From NCBI GenBank assembly GCA_902141825.1, contig CABFPG010000009.1, forward strand, positions 1 to 64,000: 64,000 nucleotides of DNA. Direction: 5' to 3'. Below are positions 36,505-45,100 of this stretch, one piece after another (the first letter of the stretch is position 1; each line of letters opens with the position of its first letter). A program made the translations under genes and the position numbers. The stretch is from Thalassocella blandensis. Its GTDB lineage: Bacteria > Pseudomonadota > Gammaproteobacteria > Pseudomonadales > Cellvibrionaceae. The notes below the pieces were generated by a model. It searched no databases, was not told the DNA's origin, and saw only the letters and a list, made by a program, of their open reading frames with translations.

Positions 36505-37431
36505 TTATTCATCCTCAGCAAACGCTATCACCACATTTCCTTTTTTTCGGCCCGTATCGACGTATTCATGTGCTGCGATTATTTCCGTGAATGGAAATGT
36601 TTTATCGATATATGGCCTGACTTTCTGTTCTTCCACTAGTTCGAGCAGTTGACGAAGATGCTCTTGTGTTGGATTTGTAAGTGACTGTACGGATACAAAA
36701 CTGGCGCTCGGCTTAAGAATTGCTTTCACTTCTGCCTTAGAGATTTTTCCAACCGCATCCAACACCACATCAAATTGATCTTCCAGCCCTGTAAAGTCTT
36801 CGGTTTTATAATCGACTATACGATCAACACCAAATGATTCCACCATATTGGAACTGGAACCGCTGCACACCGCGACCACTGAAGCTCCCATTGCTGTTGC
36901 AATTTGAACAGCATAACTTCCAACACTCCCCGAAGCGCCATAGATTAGCACTCGCAGCCCTTTGCTAATTTTGGCCTTGTTCAACAAAAACATCGCGGTT
37001 ACACCACCGACAAGCAAAGCGGCAGCTTCATAAAAAGTAAGATTATTCGGTTTCAAGCACAGGAAACCTTTTTTTCTTTCCTGTGGGATACAGATGTACT
37101 CGGCATAAGATCCCGTGCTTAACATAGTAGGTGTTGCTAAAACCCCATCCCCAACCTTAAATTGAGTTACATCTTTTCCAACGGCTTCTATCACACCCGA
37201 TAGTTCATGACCCAGTATTTGTTTCCTCGGTTTGAACACACCGAACATTAACCTTACAGGAAGTAACGCGACCAGAGGAAAGTTTGACGCGCGCAAGCGA
37301 ACATCACCAGATGTCACGGTAGTCGCATATACTCTGACAAGAATCTCATCGTCCTTCGGTTGTGGTGTATCAACATCCACTATTGTTAAAACATCGGGTG
37401 AGCCATATTTTTTATATTTTATTGCTTTCAT
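36505..37431 (-). CDS. NAD(P)-dependent MDR-family oxidoreductase (quinone oxidoreductase-like)
   Basis: 308 residues of the medium-chain dehydrogenase/reductase family. It has the GroES-like part GHELSGVIEAVGKDV..F..GD and a Rossmann motif YGASGSVGSYAVQIA. The structural zinc Cys ligands are absent, as in quinone oxidoreductase-like members. The frame is open to 37503, but the family start MKAIKYKKYG is the ATG at 37431, with GGGAA upstream. Substrate unknown. Confidence 0.85.
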   Translation of the reverse strand: MKAIKYKKYGSPDVLTIVDVDTPQPKDDEILVRVYATTVTSGDVRLRASNFPLVALLPVRLMFGVFKPRKQILGHELSGVIEAVGKDVTQFKVGDGVLATPTMLSTGSYAEYICIPQERKKGFLCLKPNNLTFYEAAALLVGGVTAMFLLNKAKISKGLRVLIYGASGSVGSYAVQIATAMGASVVAVCSGSSSNMVESFGVDRIVDYKTEDFTGLEDQFDVVLDAVGKISKAEVKAILKPSASFVSVQSLTNPTQEHLRQLLELVEEQKVRPYIDKTFPFTEIIAAHEYVDTGRKKGNVVIAFAEDE

Positions 37432-37629
37432 GTTATTCCCGTTATAGATTCCAGTAAATTGGGGAGTGGTGCCTAGATCGCGGTCCTGGAGCGCAACAGA
37501 CATAAATTACAGCACATAAAGCCTTAGATTGGAAAAATAGCACATAAAAAGGAGTTGTATATTAGGGGAATGCTTCAGTGCACAGCACTAGTGACGCATA
37601 ATTTTAGATTCTTTTTGCTTGAATCTTAA

Positions 37630-37785
37630 TGTGCTCCCAAGTTCTGGGACGCCGGGCTTGCAGACATGAATCGGACATTTACCTCGATGACACACCACGA
37701 ACACTTACCTGTGGGCTCGACGACGAAGTCGGCGGACCACAGCATCCATGCAGGCGACGGTCACACAGGCAAATTACCAATCTAG
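37630..37785 (+). pseudogene. possible remnant of a coding sequence
   Basis: An open frame of about 51 codons between TAA (37627) and TAG (37783-37785) has gene-like composition: FWDAGLADMN, then HHEHLPVGSTTKSADHS. There is no start with a ribosome-binding site and no family I recognise. It could be a decayed gene fragment or chance. Confidence 0.25.
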
Positions 37786-37856
37786 GTTTCAAAGAGTTGT
37801 GGGACAGCAATGTTATTTATCCGAGCCTAATTCTTTGAAAAAGTTTTGAAGAACTA

Positions 37857-37897
37857 AAAAAGCCGCTGGAGCATACCTGTCTGCTCCAGCGGCTTTT
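37857..37897 (-). terminator. terminator of the porin-like gene
   Basis: A long near-perfect stem (agccgctggagca with tgctccagcggct) flanked by A5 and T4 lies just past the minus-strand stop at 37924. It can work in both directions. Confidence 0.85.
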
Positions 37898-37923
37898 AGA
37901 ATGTGTTGGTCTTATCGAGAAAA

Positions 37924-38661
37924 TTAAAAACGTAAACCAGCGGAAAGCATGTAGTTATCAATGAACTCGGAATCTGAGTACAAGGCAGAGAAATAGACTC
38001 GTTCGGTGACAAAAACTTCAGCCTCAACGGTAGTTATATCATCTTCACCATCCGTTTGATATCCAAGCCCTACACTAACAGCAGGAGTAAAGAAATATTC
38101 AGCCTCCAATTGGACTACATCGTCGCCTTCGTCTACTTTTTGGAATCCCGCGCCTAAATCCCAGCCAGTTCCATCATTGTTCACAATCACATACTTAACT
38201 AGCACATTTAATTCATAATCAACATCTTCATTGTATGTTGTAGTTACACGCAAGTTATCCTTATAAAAACCTGCTGTAATATCAATGTCCTCGTCGTCGC
38301 TTCCCTCAGCATCAGTATAGTCCACACCTAGGTACAAGACAGTCTGAGGGACATAGAACTCCCCATTTAAAGTAGTGGTTGAAGACTCAAAATCCCCCAT
38401 CTCAGCTTCAGCATATAACACGCCTATTGATGATGCGTGATTTAAAAATGCAGCCTCACCCAATAACAAACCATTGGTATCTACATCCTTAAAATACATC
38501 GCCCCGGCAACCCCCATTACATCGACATCCAGACTATCACCATAGAATGAATCAATTTCGGAAGAACCGTAAAAAACTCTACCATCAAATCGGAAAGTAT
38601 CCGCAGAAGCAAAACTGGTCGCGGCCACAAGGAAGGGTAAACTCACTAATTTTTTCAACAT
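37924..38661 (-). CDS. putative outer-membrane porin-like beta-barrel protein
   Basis: 245 residues. The signal peptide ends around SFASA (about 20). The rest is alternating hydrophobic/polar strands with acidic turns (EGSDDEDID, VDEGDD, TDGEDD), ending in YMLSAGLRF with a terminal Phe as in BAM-dependent barrel proteins. Length and strand count fit a small 10-12-strand barrel. No specific function can be given. Confidence 0.75.
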   Translation of the reverse strand: MLKKLVSLPFLVAATSFASADTFRFDGRVFYGSSEIDSFYGDSLDVDVMGVAGAMYFKDVDTNGLLLGEAAFLNHASSIGVLYAEAEMGDFESSTTTLNGEFYVPQTVLYLGVDYTDAEGSDDEDIDITAGFYKDNLRVTTTYNEDVDYELNVLVKYVIVNNDGTGWDLGAGFQKVDEGDDVVQLEAEYFFTPAVSVGLGYQTDGEDDITTVEAEVFVTERVYFSALYSDSEFIDNYMLSAGLRF

Positions 38662-38987
38662 AAAATATCCATTTATCCGTGTTTATTAACTCTAATTACA
38701 GAGCGCTTTTCAAGCGGCGAGAAGTGTATGTGTAAAATTTTACAATGTCAATTATCCCCACAATGTACTTTTCACAGTAAAGACATGAAAAAGAATGTGT
38801 AAATATACTTCAAAAATATGACAGTCCAAGTTATACCAAACTTGCACTGCCAGAACGTGCCTTTACCGTGTCCGACTACCGACATGCATGACACCAAATT
38901 CCTTTTGAGTGGCTAAACCATGCATAATAGAAAGCTTAAAAGCATCAACGCAGCAACCGCCAAAACTAAATGCGGCAAAAGCATTGG
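38662..38987. other. intergenic region, nothing recognised
   Basis: AT-rich DNA between the porin-like gene and yghU, both on the minus strand. It should hold the porin-like gene's promoter. I see no ORF, repeat or hairpin worth naming. Confidence 0.4.
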
Positions 38988-39857
38988 CTATTTGCCATCA
39001 AAATTGAATGAATCGAAGTCTTCAGCGCTGTGGCGCTCTGGCATTTGTTTATTTTCATCACCCCACACTCGATTAACTATTTCCCCTCGCTGATAGGCGT
39101 TGCGCGAAAAAATATTCTTACGCCATCGTTCAATATGTTGATACGTTTCCACGGATAGAAATTCTTTGGCGTCATATAAAAGTCCGGCTTGCAATGCTCC
39201 GTACCAAGGCGCTATGGCTATATCCGCAATTGTGTATTCGTCGCCAGCGATGTATTCCGTTTTTTCCAATTGTTTATCCAAAACATCCAGCTGACGTTTA
39301 ACTTCCATGGTGTAACGGTTAATGGGATACTCCAAGGGCGCGGGCGCGTATGCATAGAAGTGGCCAAAGCCTCCTCCCAGCAGTGGAGCTGAACCCATTT
39401 GCCACATGAGCCAGTTCATTGTTTCCACACGTTTTGCCGTGTCTGTTGGCAGGAATTCACCAAATTTTTCAGCCAAGTAAACTAATATAGAACCGGATTC
39501 AAAAACTCGCAGCGGCTTTGAGTGAGAGCGATCAACCAATGCTGGTATTTTAGAGTTGGGATTTATTTCGACAAAACCACTTCCAAACTGCTGGCCTTCG
39601 GTAATATTGATCACCCATGCATCGTATTCTGCTCCAGCATGACCTTTTGCCAGTAATTCTTCCAACATAACAGTGACTTTTACACCATTGGGTGTCGCGA
39701 GCGAATAAACTTGAATTGGGTGCTTGCCCACAGGCAATGCTTTGTCGTGTGTTGCACCGGATACCGGACGATTGATTGCGGCAAATTTACCACCGCTTTT
39801 TTGATCGGTTGTTTGCTCCCATGTCCACACTCTGGGGGGCGTATATTCTTCACTCAT
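38988..39857 (-). CDS. yghU: YghU-type glutathione S-transferase / disulfide-bond oxidoreductase
   Basis: 289 residues, the length of E. coli YghU. It has the family start YTPPRVWTWE, the thioredoxin-like domain with INPNSKIPALVD and FESGSILVYLAEKFG, then the helical domain with EYIAGDEYTIADIAIAPWYG. YghU binds two glutathione molecules and has disulfide-bond reductase activity. It stands alone and is cytoplasmic. Confidence 0.93.
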   Translation of the reverse strand: MSEEYTPPRVWTWEQTTDQKSGGKFAAINRPVSGATHDKALPVGKHPIQVYSLATPNGVKVTVMLEELLAKGHAGAEYDAWVINITEGQQFGSGFVEINPNSKIPALVDRSHSKPLRVFESGSILVYLAEKFGEFLPTDTAKRVETMNWLMWQMGSAPLLGGGFGHFYAYAPAPLEYPINRYTMEVKRQLDVLDKQLEKTEYIAGDEYTIADIAIAPWYGALQAGLLYDAKEFLSVETYQHIERWRKNIFSRNAYQRGEIVNRVWGDENKQMPERHSAEDFDSFNFDGK

Positions 39858-40220
39858 ACAACTACCTCTATTAGTTTCAAACTAAAAAATTTTGTCGTTA
39901 GTGGGACACTTTACTGAGGATATTGTTCTTCTGTTGATGAAGAATTTTTATTATTGGCGTTTGCTTATGCTTACGAAAGGTTGTGGCTAAATAAAAAACA
40001 ATCCTTGCTTTTTAGTGTAGTAATTTAATCCCTTACCGGACTTGAGCGTCCATCATACTGTTTTATGTCTTTTTATTCTGGTTTTATTTTTTTACTTTGA
40101 CTTGAACTTGAACTTTGACTTTGACTTTGCATTCTTAGCAAGAAGTATGATTTTTGGCAGCAAGCTGTACAAACAAATGTTTAACAGCTTGCTGCTCTAT
40201 TTTTTTGGAATAAGCTTAGA
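39858..40220. other. intergenic region with short TTGAC-type repeats
   Basis: No gene was found. At 40094-40130 there is a run of hexamer-like repeats (ACTTTG/ACTTGA variants) in T-rich DNA, just past the chitinase stop at 40221. Confidence 0.45.
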
Positions 40221-41708
40221 TTAATTGCAATTAAAACTTCCGGGCATGCCGTTCACAGCTTCATACATTGCCGTTAGCAATGAGTTGCTACCGCCAGTAT
40301 CCTGTGATAACTCCCAGGTCATAATGCCACCTGCCTGAGTGCGCGCAAGTTCCGCTTTCTGACGAATGGTGGGAATGCCATTCCACCAATCTGAGCCATC
40401 CGAATCACGACACGCATTTGCGGAATTTTGACCCACTTTGGAATTGTATGCTGCCCAACTCGGACGCGCGTAGTAAGGCACCCCCAAGACAGCCTTGGAT
40501 CGTGGCAATCCACGATTCACCCAATAGCTTAATGAGTCCACGGCATAAGAATATGGTGAGTGTGTGGAACCATTACCACCGTCATAAGCCATTAGGTTCA
40601 AAAAGTCGATATCGTCAAACACTTCAGCTTTAACACCTTCTCCTGCCCAACCAAGTGCAACAACCGCAGCTGTCAGTATTTTTCCACGCGAGTGCAGTTC
40701 GCGTGCTAATTGATCCATGAGCAATGCGTAGTTATCTGCTGACGCTCCTGGATCTGGGTATTCCCAATCCATATCGACGCCATCCAGATTGTATTGATTG
40801 ACCAGATTAATCAGGTTGTTCACAAAATTAGTTCGGCTGCCAGCATTCGCTGCCAGCGTTTCAAAAGCACTGTCGTTGCCATCATTCCAGCCACCCACGG
40901 CAATTTGCACTTTCACTCCATGTTGATGCCCCAGCGAAACCAGACTTTGTAACTTAGACGGACTTGGTACACCCTGCAAACTTCCATCTCCATTTGGCAG
41001 AACAAATGAATAATTGATGTGAGTGAGCTTACCATACTGAATATTATTCACGTTGCCAGACCAGGAAGGCATATAGCCAACCACTTTCATGCCACCGCTT
41101 GAACTGGACGAGCTGCTTGAACTTGAAGAACTGCTCGAACTTGACGAGCTGGAAGAACTGCTGGAACTCGAAGAGCCTGTACCGCCAGAACACTCGGATG
41201 CTGATATTGGCGACCATGCATAAGACGAGGCCCAACCCACGCCAGGTTCATAAGCTGCCGCTCCGGTGGAACACCAGCCCGCAACATCACAGCGAAAATA
41301 GCTACCTGCGTTGCTTACTGTATCGCCATAGGCGTAGCTGCTACCTGCAACATAATTTGGACAGTTGCCACCAGCGCCACTGGAACTGGATGAACTGCTC
41401 GAAGAACTACTTGACGAGCTACTAGAAGAACTGGAGGACGAACTACTGGATGAACTTGAAGAAGACCCGCCATCACATGCACCGTCCAGTTTCCACTCCT
41501 GCCACTGACCAGAATTTGTGGCAGGGTCAGCTCCCTGAGTCCACCAGGATGCGGTGTATGCATTGCCTGCATGCTGAACCTGTTGTCCACCAGTATAGGC
41601 GCTTGAACTATTCCAGGTCGGTAACCCTGCGCAATTAACCGCTAGCGCATTTACACTGAATAGACTGCCAGCTATCACAGTAGCCGCCGTCATGGTCTGT
41701 TTTAACAT
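40221..41708 (-). CDS. secreted GH18 chitinase with CBM5-like and CBM73-like modules
   Basis: 495 residues. The order is signal peptide (about 1-23), CBM5/12-type chitin-binding module (about 24-78, W..Y.GG..V.H.G..Y.A.WW), polyserine, CBM73-like module (about 113-172, Y..GD.VSN.G.YFRC.VAGWCS), polyserine, GH18 barrel (about 205-490). The catalytic motif DGVDMDWEYP places the acid at Glu316; IAVGGW and IMTWELSQDT are also present. Sequence blocks such as GNVNNIQYGKLTHINYSF closely parallel the chitinase at 6051-7460. The N-terminal binding modules should target crystalline chitin. Confidence 0.94.
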   Translation of the reverse strand: MLKQTMTAATVIAGSLFSVNALAVNCAGLPTWNSSSAYTGGQQVQHAGNAYTASWWTQGADPATNSGQWQEWKLDGACDGGSSSSSSSSSSSSSSSSSSSSSSSSSSSSSGAGGNCPNYVAGSSYAYGDTVSNAGSYFRCDVAGWCSTGAAAYEPGVGWASSYAWSPISASECSGGTGSSSSSSSSSSSSSSSSSSSSSSSSSSGGMKVVGYMPSWSGNVNNIQYGKLTHINYSFVLPNGDGSLQGVPSPSKLQSLVSLGHQHGVKVQIAVGGWNDGNDSAFETLAANAGSRTNFVNNLINLVNQYNLDGVDMDWEYPDPGASADNYALLMDQLARELHSRGKILTAAVVALGWAGEGVKAEVFDDIDFLNLMAYDGGNGSTHSPYSYAVDSLSYWVNRGLPRSKAVLGVPYYARPSWAAYNSKVGQNSANACRDSDGSDWWNGIPTIRQKAELARTQAGGIMTWELSQDTGGSNSLLTAMYEAVNGMPGSFNCN

Positions 41709-42135
41709 AATAAAGCCTCGATTGTTTTTATTCGTGGGGATCGAATAATTGTCAGTAATAAAAAACTAAAGTGTGTACTTTACGCCCGCCGGCGGAATGT
41801 TTCGGTTTTGCTGCTATAAAAGCGTGTCGCTCTGTCATTTCGTCCGAAAGGCAGGCAACAAAATTACCATTCACAGAAGGGGCGGGTCTAGCAACTTTGC
41901 GGTAAATCGGGCAGGTTTCGAAGAATTTGTGTTTATTAGACACGCTATAAACAACATTTGTAATTTTCAGATGCGCCGTAGTTTCTCTCGTTAAAAAAAT
42001 ACAATAAATTTAGAAAAATTTTTATAGGGGGGATAAAACTTTGTGGTTCGTCTTATGACTTGCCGGATATTTAAATCCGGCAAGGTGCGGTATATGGTTG
42101 ATCAACCACCATAAAATTGGTTTTTACAAAAGTGA
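41709..42135. other. intergenic region, no gene recognised
   Basis: It contains the chitinase promoter side (41709 onward) and the sequence past the amylase stop. A small inverted element (ttgccggatatt / aatccggcaa, about 42060-42083) is terminator-like for neither strand with certainty. Confidence 0.4.
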
Positions 42136-45100
42136 TCAACAGCCTTCCTGCCAACCCAGACTTAGAACAAAACAAGCATCTTTGTCTTGAAATAAATCTG
42201 CGGTTTGTTGGCCGGCATTATCATTAAAAATTACGTTAGTCCTGCGCACACCTTCGGGTAAGGTTAACGAAAGCACACCATCACCACGATCTTGCATAAG
42301 CGTACCGGGCCACGCCGGCCCCGCTACGGCTGCGTTCCAAAAATACAGATACACGTCACTCCCCCACTCCTCAGGCGGAGCGAATTGCAATGTAATCCCA
42401 GGGACATTACACGAAGAGCGCCAAGAGTTGGCATCGATATCAAAACATCCCTCAGCGTCACGATACAGATCTGATGTTTGCGAACCGGCATTATTATGAA
42501 AAATGATGTTGGCGGCATCCACGCCATTAGGCAATTGAAATTGATACCAGCTGTCACCAATGCTTTGCATTTCTTCGCCAGGCCAGGACACACTGTGTTC
42601 TGCAGGAGAGGTGTTCCAGAAGTACGCAAATAGATTTTCCCAGTTTGATGGCTTTTGCACGTACACCATAAAACCTGGCGTTTGTATTTGCCCGTTGTAA
42701 GGGTTGCAAGGAAAATCCGTACGTGCATTTACGCGTGGCGCCATGAAAACTGCCGTGCTTCTCGCAGGAATGAAAAATTCACGAGTACCGGTGTTAAAAC
42801 TCGCAGTTTTCACACGCTCATCGACCCCATTCATCTGCACTGCATGCAGTTCAAGGTGATGCCCAGCCAGTGCTGAAATATTCAAATGTTGCCGTTGATC
42901 GCTGCTATTAAAGACAACAACAAGTCCGTTGATATTTTCATCCAAATCCGTTGAAGTACATACGCCATTACTAATCGACATGGCAATTAATCCAGCGTGT
43001 TGCTGCGGGCCTGTATTCCAAAACGCAACACGTTGATTCACCTCTTCTGCATTTGGCAAACGGAACAACGGTGTGGAATACCGTATGCGCAGCTGGTCCT
43101 GAAACAGCTGCGTCGCTGTTTGCAAATCCGTTTGCTGCGGTGAAATATTCGGGTTCAACAGAATAGTGCGTATCCCATCCCAATGCGCACCATTTTCTCT
43201 TTCCTCAGGTAAACCTTTTGCCCAGTTGTGCTGTACCAAACTGAAGTCAAGCTGATTAGCCCAATCACCAGCGTCATAGGTATTCCGGTGCAAAGACTTG
43301 GAGCGCAGAATATCAGACCCCATTTGATGAAAGGGCACACCCTGCGCATAGTTGACAAAACTCTGACTAAGCAGCTGCACGCGAACGCGCTCCTCGGTGT
43401 TTAATCCATCGGGCAGTTTCGCTTGAGAGTTATCCCACAACGTTTCGTTATCGTGCTTGTCAACATAAGGTACATTTTCCTGGGGTTGCACATTATAACC
43501 GACACCAGAATATCCCAGTCCCGTATTTAAGTTTCCGCTACCATCTTCAAAGACATAGTTTCGCAAATTCCCGGCAAGGCCGATACGAATGCGGTCCGCT
43601 TGATCATTGACGGCGGCCGCACCTTCGGCAACACCATTCCAGTACGTTCCATTGCCATTCGCAAACCCTTGAGCACGACCGTTATCACTATAATTACCCC
43701 CTCGTACCGCAGCGCGAATACGATCATTAAAAGTGCCAATACCCGTGCCGCCCATATTATATTGCGTAGCCTGTTCAAAGCGCTGGTTGCCACTCACCTC
43801 GCCAAAATCCCAGCCTTCACCATAAAGATAAACACGTGCACCATCGACACCATCGCTGTCTAACGTTAACTCGCTCAAGGCTGTTTTAATGTGCTGCATG
43901 ACGGCTTTTGGGTGATGCCCCATTAAATCAAATCGAAAGGCGTCTATTTTATATTGCCTGGCCCACAAGAGTATTGCGTCCACCATCAGTCGCTCCATCA
44001 TTCGATGTTCAGCCGCCGTATTGTCACAACAGGTGGATGTTTCAATGGCGCCTGTCACGGCATTGCGCCGATGGTAATACCCTGGCACAGCGCGATCGAG
44101 AACGGAGTTATCCCACAAACCAGAAGCACTGGTATGGTTAAATACAACGTCGACCACCACATATAAACCAATGTCGTGCAGACCTTTAACCATTTCCCTG
44201 AACTCTCTAATTCGTGCTTTACTTTGGTTATCAACTGCGTAGCTGCCTTCCACGGCTAAATAATGTTGCGGATCATACCCCCAGTTAAAATTATCGATTG
44301 TGCGAATCGCCTGCGATATGGCCTGAATGCGTGGCGTTACCGGATCTTCTGCCGCTAATTGCGTAAAGACTTCACGCAGAGTTAACTCACCAAATTCCTC
44401 GCAACCGGCTTGCACTTCAACGGCATCTGATAACTGACAAATTCGACTGTAAGAATCGTCCAAGGAAACCGTTGCCGTCTTGTCCTCATTGACGGTGGAA
44501 ATATCATTAACGGGCATCAAGTGGAAGTGACTCAAGCCGGCCTGTTGCAACTGTTTAAGATGGGACATTCCCACCGACAACGGCTGACCATGCTCACCGT
44601 TGTACGTAAAGGCTAAATATTTTCCACGCAATTCTCGCGGCAAACTCATGTCACTGGCACTGAAGGAGCGGACATGCCCTTCATACACTGTAATGTCTTG
44701 CGCCGGCGGCAGGGATTTATGAATAGTCTGCCACCCTTGAGGTTGAAGACTGACATCATTCGCCAAATCAATAATTTGACTGAAATACCCGTTGCGACTC
44801 AAATTTAACGAATAGGGATCGGTGATATTGTACGACTCAATGTTGTTGCTGACCGGATGATACGCTGTGACGGCATACTGGTAATAGGCGTCGAGCCAAT
44901 GACTACCACCAACAAATGTATACACACCTTCCGAGTACGTCGAAGCCGCCACAGATTCAGTTAAATTGAATTCCTCATCGAACAATTGCAATTCAACATT
45001 TTGTGCCGTGGGTGCCCATAGGCGCAACACAACTTCACCGTTTTCAATGTCAATCCCCAACGGCTTATTGGTGGCCAACAGAGCATCTATGGCACCAGGT

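Larger units (their letters stand above)
37432..37923. other. intergenic region with possible gene remnant and terminator
   Basis: The stretch 37630-37785 is richer in GC than its flanks and one frame reads as plausible protein, but there is no proper gene (see the pseudogene entry). A strong terminator precedes the porin-like gene's stop at 37924. Confidence 0.45.

Noticed and set aside
41752-41943. 63-codon minus-strand ORF upstream of the chitinase
   Set aside because: No family, no ribosome-binding site; likely chance.
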